Assembly: GCA_002427755.1 (NCBI GenBank)
Contig: DIYO01000001.1
Span: 1,331,782-1,395,781, forward strand
Origin: Roseivirga sp. UBA6052
GTDB taxonomy: Bacteria > Bacteroidota > Bacteroidia > Cytophagales > Cyclobacteriaceae
Length of the DNA stretch: 64,000 nucleotides
Direction of reading: 5' to 3'
Below, in pieces: positions 44,101-52,352 of the stretch (positions within the stretch are counted from its first letter, which is position 1; every line of letters begins with the position of its first letter). The notes below the pieces were generated by a model. That model made no database searches. It was not told the origin of the DNA and worked only from the letters and a program-made list of their open reading frames with translations. The translations under genes were made by a program, and so were the position numbers.

Positions 44101-47100
44101 ATACCTCGAATTCTGGGTAATGGATCCATTCATTAACGTTACGAATGGAGACCTCAATAACCCAAGAGGTTTTATAGATGATGGTATTAACGGCCCTAGA
44201 ACCAACACAACTGGTGGACAGCTCATCTTCAATCTAGGTAGCGTATCTGAAGACATCATGCGTGATGAGCGCCATGCTTTTGAACAAGGTCTTCCGGCAG
44301 ATGGTGACCCGGCTAGTGATAACGTAATTCTAAATGAATGGGGGCGTGTAACCAATCAGCCCTACTTAAACCCCGCTTTTGATAACACAGAATCAGCAAG
44401 AGAGAATCAAGACGTTGGCTTAGATGGTTTAAAATCAATTGAGGAAAGGGATTTCTTTCGCAATTACCTCGATAATCTAAATGTTGCACCTCCTGTCCGT
44501 CAACGAATTCTAGAAGATCCTTCAGGTGATAACTTCCAATATTATTTAAGTGAAGAATTAGACGCGAGAGACGCTAAGGTTTTAGAGCGCTATAAAAAGT
44601 TCAATGGCATGGAGGGTAACAGCCCCGTGAATGGAGGAGATGATTTCTTTGCTGCTGCCAACTCTAACTTACCCGATAATGAAGACCTCAACAGAGACAA
44701 TACACTGGCAGAATTAGAAGAGTACTATGGCTACGTAGTAGATATCAGACCAAATCAATTTCAGGTTGGCCGAAATAACATTGTTGACAAAGTAACCAAC
44801 AATGTAAATGGAGACAGAGTAGACTGGTATCTATTTAGAATTCCAGTGCGTAAACCAGACTTTGTTGAAGGTAATATCAATGGCTTTAAGTCTATCAGAT
44901 ATTTAAGAACGGTACTTACCGGCTTTAGAGATCCTATTGTTTTAAGAATGGTGAACTTTCGTTTGGTAGGTAGCCAATGGAGGGTTTTTAACGAAAGTCT
45001 CTTTGAAAAGGGCCTCAATGAAATTCCCGAACCATCTGATCCTAACTTCACAGTTGGTGTGGTTGGTATAGAAGAGAATAGTGAAGCCGAAGATGGAAGA
45101 TCTCCTTATACATTACCTCCTGGGATTAGAAGAGATCGAGACAACAACTCGGCTGTTGAGAGAAGAAGAAATGAGCAATCACTTTTGCTTAGCGTTGAGA
45201 ATTTAAGAGATAAAGATGCGCGGGCTGTTTTTAAAACTGTTGGTCAAGACATGGTCAATTACGGGAGGCTTAAAATGTTCCTGCATGCAGAAAGCCCAGA
45301 TGATATTCAGCCGGGAGAGGTAACGGCATTTATAAGACTTGGAACAGACTTTACCGAAAACTACTATGAGGTAGAAGTTCCACTTACTATGACCCAGCGA
45401 GGTCAGATATCACCAAGGGAAATTTGGCCCGAGGAAAATGAAATTGACATAGCATTCAGTAGCTTGTATGGTGTTAAGGCTGCAAGAAATCAAGCGAATG
45501 TCAATCTTAACCTCCCTTTCACACAGCAGGTAGATCAATACAATGTTACAGTTGTGGGTAGACCAGACCTAAGTACGGTGAGAACTTTAATGATTGGTAT
45601 GCGAAACCCAAGTTCTCCCGACAGAGAAGACAAAACTTTCACAATTTGGGCCAATGAATTAAGAGTTACTGATTTCGCCAATAATGCAGGTTGGTCGGCT
45701 AATGCAAGACTGGACGCTCAACTGGCAGATTTAGGAAATGTATCAGCAACCTTCAGCCATTCAACTATCGGTTTTGGGGGTATCTCAGACAAAATCAGCG
45801 ACAGAAATCGTGAGAAGACAACTCAGTATGATATCTCTACCAGACTTGCCCTTAATAAGTTCCTACCAGAAGAGTGGGGACTAGAGATTCCGGCTTTCTT
45901 CAGTTTTGAGCATGCACGCTCTATTCCTCAATTTGATCCGTTAGACCCTGACCTTCCACTAGAAGATGTGCTTAGCGCTTTCCAAGACCGAGAATCTAGA
46001 GATGATTACTTCAATAAGGTGGTAGATATTTCTAATAGACGAAGTTTCAACTTCTCAAATGTGAGAAAGCTCAGAACGGTAGAACGAGTAGCTCTACCTT
46101 GGGATATATCCAACTTTAGTTTCACCTATGCTTACAGCGAAATTGAAAGAAGTAATATCAATACGGCTGAATATGCTTTTAGAAATTACCAAGGTGGATT
46201 TACCTACGCATATCAACCACAAAGTAATCCGATCAAGCCGTTTGAAAATGTGGGCTTCTTAAACTCCAAATGGCTCAAACTGATTCAAGACTTCAACTTC
46301 AACCCTATTCCTAGTTCGATCATCATCAACTCTAATTTGAACCGAACTTTCCTCAAAACACAACTTAGGAATAGTGACTTGGGCACCGATGGTATAGACC
46401 CTTACTTCGAAAAGGCATTTACTTTTGATAGAACTTACGCTGTCAACTGGGATTTAGCTGAACGCCTTACCTTAGATTATACAGCTAATGTAAATGCAAT
46501 AGTAGATGAACCTGAAGGTGACATTGATACACAAGCCAAGAGAGACTCAATCATGACCAATCTTTGGAATTTTGGAAGGATCAAGAATTACACACATACC
46601 ATCACCTCTACCTACACCTTACCTTTTGATAAATTACCACTTACGGAATGGGTTAGCTCAGAACTCTCTTATACGGCCAACTACAATTGGACTGCAGGAG
46701 CTATTGGGCAGCAAGACACACTAGGAAACCTCGCAGGCAATACAAGAACGATCGGACTTTCCGGCCAATTCGATTTGGTTAACCTCTACAATAATGTAGG
46801 ATTCTTAGAAAAGATCAATTCACCACAGAGGAGTAGAAGTAGATCCAGATCACAAGAACAAGACACCACCGCACGAAAGACTATAGATCAGATTCCATTC
46901 GCCAAGGCATTCTTTAGAACCTTAATGGCCGTAAGAAGTATAAACTTCAATTACAGTAAAGATGAAGGAACAGTCTTACCCGGATTTATGCCACAGGTCT
47001 ATCTGTTCGGAATGGATAGAGAACTTTCTAATCCAGGTTTTGGCTTTGTTTTGGGATCGCAAGACGCATCGATAAGACAACGTTTAGCTAGAGATGGACT

Positions 47101-48259
47101 CTTTGCTCCTAGTCAATTCCTCACATCACCCTTTGGGCAAAATAAAACTGTCAACTTTACATTCGATGCCATTGTGGAGCCTTTTACAGATTTTAGAATC
47201 ACACTATCGGGTAGAAAAGGATTCACTGAGAACTTCCAAGAGATCTTTAGGAATGACCCTGACACAGGAGACTTCACCAGTATAAACCCTAATCGTTCTG
47301 GTACATATAGCATCAGTTACTCTATGTTCAGAACTGCATTTGAGCAACTTGGAGATGAAAACTCTTCTCCTCTTTTCCAAAACTTTGAAGAATATAGAGG
47401 CATTGTAAAAGCCCGATTAGATGCGCTCAACCCAGCAGGTGAGTATGCTTTAAATGCTCAGGAAGTAGTAATTCCGGCATTCGTTGCTGCTTATACAGGT
47501 GATTCTCCTGAGACTGTAGGAACAAGTCCTTTCCCTAGGCTACCAATTCCAAACTGGAACTTAAATTATAGGGGCCTCAGCAAACTAGATGTCTTCAGTG
47601 ATATCTTTACAGCCTTTAACTTATCTCATTCATACAGTAGCAGATACGATGTGAGTAACTTCATTAACTCACCGCTTTATACACTTGGCCTTACACTGGA
47701 TAATAGTCTGAGAGACGCTGGTCTGGCCAGTGAATTCAATGAAAATGGAGAATTGGTTCCGGTATATTTAGCACAGCAATTAGTTCTTTCAGAGACCATG
47801 GCCCCTTTTATTGGTGTGAATATGAGAACAAAGGGTAATTGGGATTTGAGTTTTGATTACAGTAGAGAAAGAAATATTGCGCTGAACCTTTCGAACATTC
47901 AGGTAACAGAACAAGCCAGTAATAGCATCAATCTTCAAGTTGGATTTGCAAAAACCGGAGTGGAGATTCCGTTTAGAATTAATGGTAGAAAAGAGACATT
48001 GCCTAATGAATTGGTATTTCAAATGGGTATGACCATTAGTGATAGTAGAACTGTTCAAAGACGAATTGGAGAAGATCCAATAGTTACTGATGGTATCAGA
48101 ATTTTTAGATTATCGCCTACGGTTAATTATACCATTAGTGAAGCGCTTCAGGTGTCACTCTATTTTGATCGTAATGTGAACGACCCTAGAGTCTCTTCTA
48201 GCTTCCTTAATGCTAGAACCTCCTTTGGTGGAAGAATCCGATTTAGTTTATCACAATAA
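41153..48259 (+). CDS. sprA: Type IX secretion outer-membrane translocon SprA (Sov)
   Basis: A giant 2368-residue outer-membrane barrel that forms the protein-conducting pore of the type IX secretion system. The signal peptide (NYLCVGMLLVISLTTHAQ) is followed by a proline-rich N-terminus. Features of the SprA family are the long N-terminal domain with repeats of DQQIQMSLQGTIGTKLNLNA type, and a C-terminal series of beta strands ending in RIRFSLSQ. Length fits the known 2,300-2,500 range. The start is TTG at 41153; an ATG at 41198 would split the signal peptide. It lies between ruvA and gcvH. Its partners PorU and PorV are 10 kb further on. Confidence 0.95.
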   Translation: MINQKNKILNYLCVGMLLVISLTTHAQTQDSTQQNTDTTKYVPSAYPKYKPLYPFGDPLFRKPLRSPLLFSNLPFVQQTNSSDTSKNLLFSNKVGSTFLGNPTFVPFNQALQKRLQLGNRAFFEQKAKAQDGESAVSNRGQLIPPIALNPFFDRLFGGDQILINTNGFVQLDFGGRFQRVDNPAFPIRQQRNGTFEFDQQIQMSLQGTIGTKLNLNANFDNNNSFDFENELKVDFGGLESDIVKSLEIGNVSLPIANSLITGGQNLFGFKTQLQFGRLYVTALAASQRGSSESIEIEGGVQRNEFEIRASDYDENRHFFLGHFFRHNFENWLRSIPAVVSGLQVTRVEVYVLNRTNNTQSIRNFAAFMDLGEGDVIFQRGNPFIGNGNASTPPSNDANNLFRNLRNDPNLRTSDQITGILESQHALENGQDFVRVTGARKLDPSEYTFNPELGYVSLTRQLLNDEVLAVSFEYNLNGRRYKVGELTEDYQNQPEEDVIFLKMLRPAKINTLVPTWDLMMKNIYNLNSAAITKQAFQLRVIYRDDDTGIDNPSLHEGENTKDIPLIEIMGLDRLNQNGDPQKDANFDFVEGVTINSNRGYVMFPFLEPFGNRLESQFLANEQFLRQKYVFDTLYRTTRADAQLVSRLDKYFIKGSLQSGSSSEINLNAFQIAEGSVVVTAGGTPLVDGQDYTVDYNIGKVTIINPSILNSGKKLRVTYEKADLFNFQARNLLGTRLDYVYNDRTNVGLTLLHLNERPQITRVGIGNEPVSNTMWGLDFNYSDESRLLTRIIDALPGIDTKAPSKITFSGEMAQLIPGTSNRVNGEDASYIDDFENTVTPFSLSNFQSWRLGSTPRTTDNRFDLSNQTADRLGINYRRARISWYTIDNVFYRSTGRARPENITATDLENHYVRSVGQQEVIKRDPQQIIVNEPSFDIAFYPSEPGMYNYNPNLTNEGMLRNPEQNYGAITRAITNEVDFDKTNIEYLEFWVMDPFINVTNGDLNNPRGFIDDGINGPRTNTTGGQLIFNLGSVSEDIMRDERHAFEQGLPADGDPASDNVILNEWGRVTNQPYLNPAFDNTESARENQDVGLDGLKSIEERDFFRNYLDNLNVAPPVRQRILEDPSGDNFQYYLSEELDARDAKVLERYKKFNGMEGNSPVNGGDDFFAAANSNLPDNEDLNRDNTLAELEEYYGYVVDIRPNQFQVGRNNIVDKVTNNVNGDRVDWYLFRIPVRKPDFVEGNINGFKSIRYLRTVLTGFRDPIVLRMVNFRLVGSQWRVFNESLFEKGLNEIPEPSDPNFTVGVVGIEENSEAEDGRSPYTLPPGIRRDRDNNSAVERRRNEQSLLLSVENLRDKDARAVFKTVGQDMVNYGRLKMFLHAESPDDIQPGEVTAFIRLGTDFTENYYEVEVPLTMTQRGQISPREIWPEENEIDIAFSSLYGVKAARNQANVNLNLPFTQQVDQYNVTVVGRPDLSTVRTLMIGMRNPSSPDREDKTFTIWANELRVTDFANNAGWSANARLDAQLADLGNVSATFSHSTIGFGGISDKISDRNREKTTQYDISTRLALNKFLPEEWGLEIPAFFSFEHARSIPQFDPLDPDLPLEDVLSAFQDRESRDDYFNKVVDISNRRSFNFSNVRKLRTVERVALPWDISNFSFTYAYSEIERSNINTAEYAFRNYQGGFTYAYQPQSNPIKPFENVGFLNSKWLKLIQDFNFNPIPSSIIINSNLNRTFLKTQLRNSDLGTDGIDPYFEKAFTFDRTYAVNWDLAERLTLDYTANVNAIVDEPEGDIDTQAKRDSIMTNLWNFGRIKNYTHTITSTYTLPFDKLPLTEWVSSELSYTANYNWTAGAIGQQDTLGNLAGNTRTIGLSGQFDLVNLYNNVGFLEKINSPQRSRSRSRSQEQDTTARKTIDQIPFAKAFFRTLMAVRSINFNYSKDEGTVLPGFMPQVYLFGMDRELSNPGFGFVLGSQDASIRQRLARDGLFAPSQFLTSPFGQNKTVNFTFDAIVEPFTDFRITLSGRKGFTENFQEIFRNDPDTGDFTSINPNRSGTYSISYSMFRTAFEQLGDENSSPLFQNFEEYRGIVKARLDALNPAGEYALNAQEVVIPAFVAAYTGDSPETVGTSPFPRLPIPNWNLNYRGLSKLDVFSDIFTAFNLSHSYSSRYDVSNFINSPLYTLGLTLDNSLRDAGLASEFNENGELVPVYLAQQLVLSETMAPFIGVNMRTKGNWDLSFDYSRERNIALNLSNIQVTEQASNSINLQVGFAKTGVEIPFRINGRKETLPNELVFQMGMTISDSRTVQRRIGEDPIVTDGIRIFRLSPTVNYTISEALQVSLYFDRNVNDPRVSSSFLNARTSFGGRIRFSLSQ

Positions 48260-48284
48260 GCCATGCTATTTTCAGGAAAGGGTG

Positions 48285-48292
48285 TATTTTTG
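48285..48292 (+). promoter_or_regulatory. -7 box (TATTTTTG) of gcvH
   Basis: TAnnTTTG match 21 bases before the gcvH ATG, in the 54-base gap after sprA. No -33 element seen. Confidence 0.45.
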
Positions 48293-48313
48293 AATCCCTA
48301 GAAAATTACGATT

Positions 48314-48694
48314 ATGAGTATCCCAGCAGAACTAACCTATACCAAAGACCACGAGTGGGTAAAAGTTGAAGACGGTATTGCCACTATTGGTATTACCAAT
48401 TTCGCTCAATCAGAATTGGGTGATATTGTCTATGTAGAAATAGAGACCTTAGATGAAGAATTAGATGCTGAAGAAGTATTTGGTACTGTAGAAGCAGTTA
48501 AAACCGTATCAGATCTTTTTATGCCTCTAAGTGGAAAAATTATTGCCGTAAACGAAGACCTGGAAGATAGCCCTGAAACTGTAAATGATTCTCCGTATGA
48601 AGATGGATGGATGATCAAAGTAGAACTTTCAGATGAGTCTGAATTAGAAAACCTACTAAGTGCCGACAGCTATAAAGAGCACATCGGTCAATAA
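48314..48694 (+). CDS. gcvH: Glycine cleavage system H protein
   Basis: Lipoyl carrier protein of 126 residues that shuttles the methylamine group between P, T and L proteins. The lipoylated lysine is K63 in GTVEAVKTVSDL. The hybrid-barrel pattern YTKDHEWVKVED, GITNFAQSELGDIVYVE and NDSPYEDGWMIKVE is complete. gcvP and gcvT are elsewhere. The Tdh/Kbl route in this window makes glycine, which this system can break down. Confidence 0.97.
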   Translation: MSIPAELTYTKDHEWVKVEDGIATIGITNFAQSELGDIVYVEIETLDEELDAEEVFGTVEAVKTVSDLFMPLSGKIIAVNEDLEDSPETVNDSPYEDGWMIKVELSDESELENLLSADSYKEHIGQ

Positions 48695-48701
48695 ACGTTT
48701 T

Positions 48702-49100
48702 ATGAAAGCATTTCTGAAGCCCAGTATTATCCCTGCGATAATCTGGGCTTTTATTTTGGCATTTCTAATGCTCCTACCCTCAAAAGCATTTCCTGAATCT
48801 AAACTGTTCAGCTATGATAAGTTGGCTCACATAGGAGTTTTCATGATTTTAGCTTTTCTAGTGGGATGGGGAGTATTATCAATCGACAACAAAAAAATTC
48901 TAAGTGCCAAAATCTATTTGAGCGTGTTCCTAATCACCTTTTTATACAGCTCTACATTAGAATTTCTTCAATATTTTGTGCCTGGAAGGATGACTGACCT
49001 TTATGACTTTCTCGCAAATTCTTTGGGTGGGGTTTTAGGTCTGACAGTTTTTTATATTTTTACACAAAAGAAGTTTGCGAAACTAAAACTAATATTATAG
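48702..49100 (+). CDS. VanZ-like membrane protein
   Basis: A 132-residue membrane protein with four helices and the VanZ-family signature: SYDKLAHIGVFMILAFL after the first helix and EFLQYFVPGRMTDLYDFLANSLGGVLG in the last part. VanZ relatives affect envelope lipids or antibiotic sensitivity, but no clear function is assigned to the short forms. A longer frame from 48660 overlaps gcvH; the ATG at 48702 is used. It is followed by the tonB-like array after 24 bases. Confidence 0.85.
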   Translation: MKAFLKPSIIPAIIWAFILAFLMLLPSKAFPESKLFSYDKLAHIGVFMILAFLVGWGVLSIDNKKILSAKIYLSVFLITFLYSSTLEFLQYFVPGRMTDLYDFLANSLGGVLGLTVFYIFTQKKFAKLKLIL

Positions 49101-49124
49101 TTTTAGAATCTAACCCTAAAAAGA

Positions 49125-49799
49125 ATGGAAGCCAAAAAGACTCCTAAAGCGGATATCAACAAGAAGTCTACCATGTTTGTGATGGTAGGGCTGATTGCTA
49201 GCTTAGGTATCGTGTTAATGGCCTTTGAGTGGAAACAATACGAAGAAGGTGAATTAATGGACCTAGGTATGGCAAATGAAGATTTTGAAGAATTGACGGA
49301 AATCCCTCCTACCGAGCAACCACCGCCACCACCACCAAAAATTCAGCAGCCTCAGATTATTGAAATTCCTGATGAAGAAGAAATCGAGGAAGAAATCGAA
49401 ATCGATCTTGATGTTGAGATTACTGAAGAAACAGAAATCGAAGAGATTGTTTTCGAAGAAGAGCCTGAAGAGGAAGAAGCTGACCAAGTATTCTTGGTTG
49501 TGGAAGAGCAAGCAATGTTCCCTGGTGGAATGGGCGAATGGGGTAAATTCTTAAAGAAGAATTTGAAGTACCCACGTCAAGCGAAAAGAATGGGCATCGA
49601 AGGTGCAGTATTCTTGTCGTTCATCGTGGATCAGCAAGGTGCTATTTCAGATATCCAAGTAGCCAGAGGTATTGGCGGTGGATGTGATGAAGAAGCAATC
49701 AGAGTATTGAAATCTTCTCCTAAATGGTCTCCTGGTAAGCAAAGAGGTAGACCGGTGAAGTCAAGAATGCAGATTAGAATCGTATTTAGATTGAAATAA
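49125..49799 (+). CDS. TonB-family energy transducer, copy 1
   Basis: A 224-residue inner-membrane protein. One N-terminal helix (STMFVMVGLIASLGIVLMAF), a proline stretch (PPTEQPPPPPPKIQQPQ), then an extremely acidic Glu-rich linker (about 78-120). The C-terminal TonB domain (about 128-224) has PGGMGEWGKFLKKNLKYPRQ, GAVFLSFIVDQQGAISDIQV and the SPKWSPGKQRGRPV segment. TonB carries proton-motive energy to outer-membrane receptors. A typical TonB linker is Pro/Lys-rich; here it is acidic. exbB and exbD are not in the window. Co-linear without gaps with copy 2. Confidence 0.92.
   Translation: MEAKKTPKADINKKSTMFVMVGLIASLGIVLMAFEWKQYEEGELMDLGMANEDFEELTEIPPTEQPPPPPPKIQQPQIIEIPDEEEIEEEIEIDLDVEITEETEIEEIVFEEEPEEEEADQVFLVVEEQAMFPGGMGEWGKFLKKNLKYPRQAKRMGIEGAVFLSFIVDQQGAISDIQVARGIGGGCDEEAIRVLKSSPKWSPGKQRGRPVKSRMQIRIVFRLK
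49350..49511 (+). repeat. Near-identical tract shared with tonB copy 2 (first member)
   Basis: This ~162-base segment, coding for the acidic linker, differs from 50104-50265 at only about three positions by my reading. Flanking parts of the same two genes differ at roughly a quarter of positions. The offset is exactly 754 bases. Confidence 0.8.
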
Positions 49800-49803
49800 T
49801 TCT

Positions 49804-49834
49804 AAAGCCCATCTTAGAGATGGGTTTTATTTTG
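49804..49834 (+). terminator. Hairpin after tonB copy 1
   Basis: AAAGCCCATC (49804-49813) and GATGGGTTTT (49819-49828) pair with one G-U, loop TTAGA, followed by ATTTT. A terminator or attenuator between copies 1 and 2. Confidence 0.7.
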
Positions 49835-49878
49835 AACTTTATAACTATTTAATTAGTTATTTAACTAAATAATTAATC

Positions 49879-50553
49879 ATGGAAGAAAAGAAAAAGCAGG
49901 AAGTAGACATCCACAAAAGGTCCACTATGTTCTTAATGCTCGGCTTAATTTTAAGCATTGGCATTACACTCGTGGCTTTTGAATGGAAGAACTATCAAGA
50001 TGGAGAATTGATGGATCTTGGGAATGCCTATGACGATTTTGAAGAATTAATGGAGATTCCTCCTACTGAACAACCACCTCCACTCCCTCCGCCTATTCAA
50101 CAACCTCAGATTATTGAAATTCCTGATGAAGAAGAAATCGAGGAAGAAATTGAAATCGATCTTGATGTTGAGATTACTGAAGAAACAGAAATCGAAGAGA
50201 TTATTTTCGAAGAAGAGCCTGAAGAAGAAGAAGCTGACCAAGTATTCTTGGTTGTGGAAGAGCAAGCCATGTTTCCTGGTGGAATGGCCGAGTGGGGTAA
50301 ATTCTTAAGAAAGAACTTAAAATATCCTCGTCAAGCAAAAAGAATGGGAATTGAAGGAGCCGTTTTTCTATCATTTACAGTAGACGAGCTTGGTGGTATT
50401 TCAGACATTCAAGTCGCCAGAAGTGTGAATGACGCCTGTGATCAAGAGGCAATTAGAGTTTTAAAAGCGTCTCCCAAATGGTCTCCCGGTAAACAGCGAG
50501 GAAGACCCGTAAAATCTAGAATGCAGCTCAGAATTGTGTTCAGATTGAAATAA
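49879..50553 (+). CDS. TonB-family energy transducer, copy 2
   Basis: A 224-residue paralogue aligned without gaps to copy 1. N-terminal helix STMFLMLGLILSIGITLVAF, the same proline and Glu-rich linker, and a TonB C-terminal domain with PGGMAEWGKFLRKNLKYPRQ. Differences concentrate in the first ~50 residues and in the last ~60, e.g. SVNDACDQEA in place of GIGGGCDEEA. An AT-rich stretch with imperfect dyads (49838-49878) precedes the ATG and may hold its promoter. Confidence 0.92.
   Translation: MEEKKKQEVDIHKRSTMFLMLGLILSIGITLVAFEWKNYQDGELMDLGNAYDDFEELMEIPPTEQPPPLPPPIQQPQIIEIPDEEEIEEEIEIDLDVEITEETEIEEIIFEEEPEEEEADQVFLVVEEQAMFPGGMAEWGKFLRKNLKYPRQAKRMGIEGAVFLSFTVDELGGISDIQVARSVNDACDQEAIRVLKASPKWSPGKQRGRPVKSRMQLRIVFRLK
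50104..50265 (+). repeat. Near-identical tract shared with tonB copy 1 (second member)
   Basis: Partner of 49350-49511. The differences include one coding change, Val to Ile in the EEIVFEE segment. Suggests recent gene conversion between the copies. Confidence 0.8.
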
Positions 50554-50558
50554 GAAAG

Positions 50559-50580
50559 CCCATCACATGATGGGTATTAT
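50559..50580 (+). terminator. Hairpin after tonB copy 2
   Basis: CCCATCA (50559-50565) and TGATGGG (50568-50574) form a short stem followed by the weak T-tract TATTATT. Likely a weak terminator or mRNA-stabilising hairpin. Confidence 0.5.
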
Positions 50581-50609
50581 TAGCATCATTATAACTAAAT
50601 GAATAGTTT

Positions 50610-51287
50610 ATGGATTCGAAGAAAAACGTCAAAGTTGACATACATAGAAAATCACGTATGTTCTTAATGCTCGGCTTAGTATTGAGCACTGGTATTGCGC
50701 TTATCGCTTTTGAATGGAAGTCTGATGGTCTAAATGAATTAGGGGAGTATTATGATCCCTTTAAAGATTTTGACATAGTCGATGAAGTTCCTCCAACCAT
50801 TATAGAGCCTCCCAAGCCTCCGGTCATTGAATTACCAAAAATAATTGAGATACCAGATGAAGAAGAAATCAACGACATAGTCGCTGTTCGAATAGACACT
50901 GACTGGGGTGACGATACAATAATTGAGGATTTTGCTATTCCCGAAGAGCTAACTGATGAGCCTCCTGTCGAAACTGAATTTATATTTCTAGAAGAAGAAG
51001 CATCCTTTCCTGGCGGAAACAAAGCTTGGGGAAAGTTTCTTAACAAGAACTTAAAATACCCTCGCCAAGCAAAGCGCATGGGTATAGAAGGAAGAGTATT
51101 TCTTCAATTTGATGTTAGTGCAAGTGGAGAAATCTCAAACATTGAGATTATTAGAGATATAGGTGGTGGATGTGGCGAAGAAGCGATTAGAGTTTTAAAA
51201 GCATCTCCTTATTGGAATCCTGGCAAACAACGAGGAGTCGCTGTTAAGTCTAAACACAGAATGAACTTCCTATTTAAACTTAAATAG
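50610..51287 (+). CDS. TonB-family energy transducer, copy 3 (diverged)
   Basis: A 225-residue paralogue with helix SRMFLMLGLVLSTGIALIAF, a shorter Pro part (PPTIIEPPKPPVIELPK), a different, less Glu-dense acidic linker and a TonB domain with PGGNKAWGKFLNKNLKYPRQ and SPYWNPGKQRGVAVKSKHR. It keeps the KYPRQAKRMGIEG core of the other copies but the linker and the final strand differ, so it is an older duplicate that may serve other partners. Confidence 0.9.
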   Translation: MDSKKNVKVDIHRKSRMFLMLGLVLSTGIALIAFEWKSDGLNELGEYYDPFKDFDIVDEVPPTIIEPPKPPVIELPKIIEIPDEEEINDIVAVRIDTDWGDDTIIEDFAIPEELTDEPPVETEFIFLEEEASFPGGNKAWGKFLNKNLKYPRQAKRMGIEGRVFLQFDVSASGEISNIEIIRDIGGGCGEEAIRVLKASPYWNPGKQRGVAVKSKHRMNFLFKLK

Positions 51288-51317
51288 TACTATTCAATCA
51301 ACCCCAAAATTTTAATA

Positions 51318-51419
51318 ATGCGTTCAAAAAATAGCGATCATAAATGGAAATGGTTTACAGTTAGTCTCGGCATACTCGTTAGCCTAACTGTAGTCCTTTT
51401 CCTATTTGAAATCATCTAA
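51318..51419 (+). CDS. 33-residue single-pass membrane peptide, remnant-like fourth tonB paralogue
   Basis: A short frame of 33 codons plus TAA. A basic N-terminus (MRSKNSDHKWKW) precedes one hydrophobic helix. The helix shares the spacing LG-x3-S-x4-L-x2-FE with tonB copies 2 and 3 and ends there at FEII. It therefore looks like the membrane anchor of a fourth paralogue without linker or TonB domain. It follows copy 3 after 30 bases, and its stop abuts the yicC stop. Whether it is translated is unproven; it could be a decayed fragment or a functional micro-anchor. Confidence 0.5.
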   Translation: MRSKNSDHKWKWFTVSLGILVSLTVVLFLFEII

Positions 51420-52301
51420 TTAAACAACATTGAGCAATTGCTCCTTGATTTTCTCAAGCTCATCTTTCATACCAACTACCAGCTTTTGAACTGGAGCATA
51501 ACTCGCTTTAGATCCGATGGTATTTATTTCTCTACCTATCTCTTGTGAAATAAAACCTAGCTTCTTCCCTTGTGAATCGGTCTGACCTTGAATGCTTAAA
51601 AAGTATTCTAAGTGATTCTTTAGCCTAACCACTTCTTCACTTATATCCAGTTTTTCAATGTAATAGATCATCTCTTGTTCAAATCTATTTTCGTCAAAGC
51701 TGTCGTTATTCACAATGTCGAGCTGATGCTTTCTAATGCGTTCTCTAATAACCTGAGTCCTTTCTGGATCTAAAGTCTCTATCTCCTGAAGATTACTACC
51801 AATATTGTTTATATATCCTGAAAGTTCCTTTGAAAGGTTTTCACCTTCTTGATCTCTAAACTCTTTAATATTTATAATTGCCTGAGCCAAGATTTTTGAC
51901 ACTTCTGCCCAAAGAGCATTCAGTTGATCATCATCGGGCATAGTGCTAGAAAGCACATCAGGACTATGCAAAGCCAACCTAAAAAGGTCATCTTTCGAAG
52001 AGCCCATCTCGTCAGCCAACTCTTCAAACTCTTTATAGTAGACCTTAAATAGTTCTTTATTAACCTCTTGCGCATCTAGCTCAGCAGCCTGGCTGGTCAT
52101 CTCAATATTTAGACTAATCTTACCTCTTACTAATTCTGAAGTAAGCAAAGATCTAACCTCAAGCTCCTTATCCATAAACTGCTTTGGTAGTCTAACCTGA
52201 GCATCTAAGAATTTAGAATTAAGAGATTTGATCTCTACGTTAATGAGGTAACCCGAGGCCTGCTCTTTAGCACGACCAAATCCTGTCATAGATTGAAGCA
52301 T
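51420..52301 (-). CDS. yicC: YicC/YloC-family endoribonuclease
   Basis: A 293-residue protein with the N-terminal family signature MLQSMTGFGRAK and the conserved end KKLGFISQEIGREINTIGSKA and KDELEKIKEQLLNV. YicC-type proteins form oligomeric endoribonucleases that act on small RNAs such as RyhB. The start is the ATG at 52301; a TTG two codons upstream is also in frame. It is the last gene of the minus-strand group with the propeller-barrel fusion. Confidence 0.93.
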   Translation of the reverse strand: MLQSMTGFGRAKEQASGYLINVEIKSLNSKFLDAQVRLPKQFMDKELEVRSLLTSELVRGKISLNIEMTSQAAELDAQEVNKELFKVYYKEFEELADEMGSSKDDLFRLALHSPDVLSSTMPDDDQLNALWAEVSKILAQAIINIKEFRDQEGENLSKELSGYINNIGSNLQEIETLDPERTQVIRERIRKHQLDIVNNDSFDENRFEQEMIYYIEKLDISEEVVRLKNHLEYFLSIQGQTDSQGKKLGFISQEIGREINTIGSKASYAPVQKLVVGMKDELEKIKEQLLNVV

Positions 52302-52352
52302 AGTCAATAAATTGAACTCAAAAATAGACGAATTAACTAGCTAAAAAAAGTT

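Noticed and set aside
44041..44355. Antisense frames inside sprA
   Set aside because: They are shadows of the sprA reading frame with no start context or recognisable domain.
49838..49878. AT-rich dyads before tonB copy 2 as an iteron or origin
   Set aside because: Short, imperfect, no DnaA boxes seen nearby, and the place fits an intergenic promoter region.
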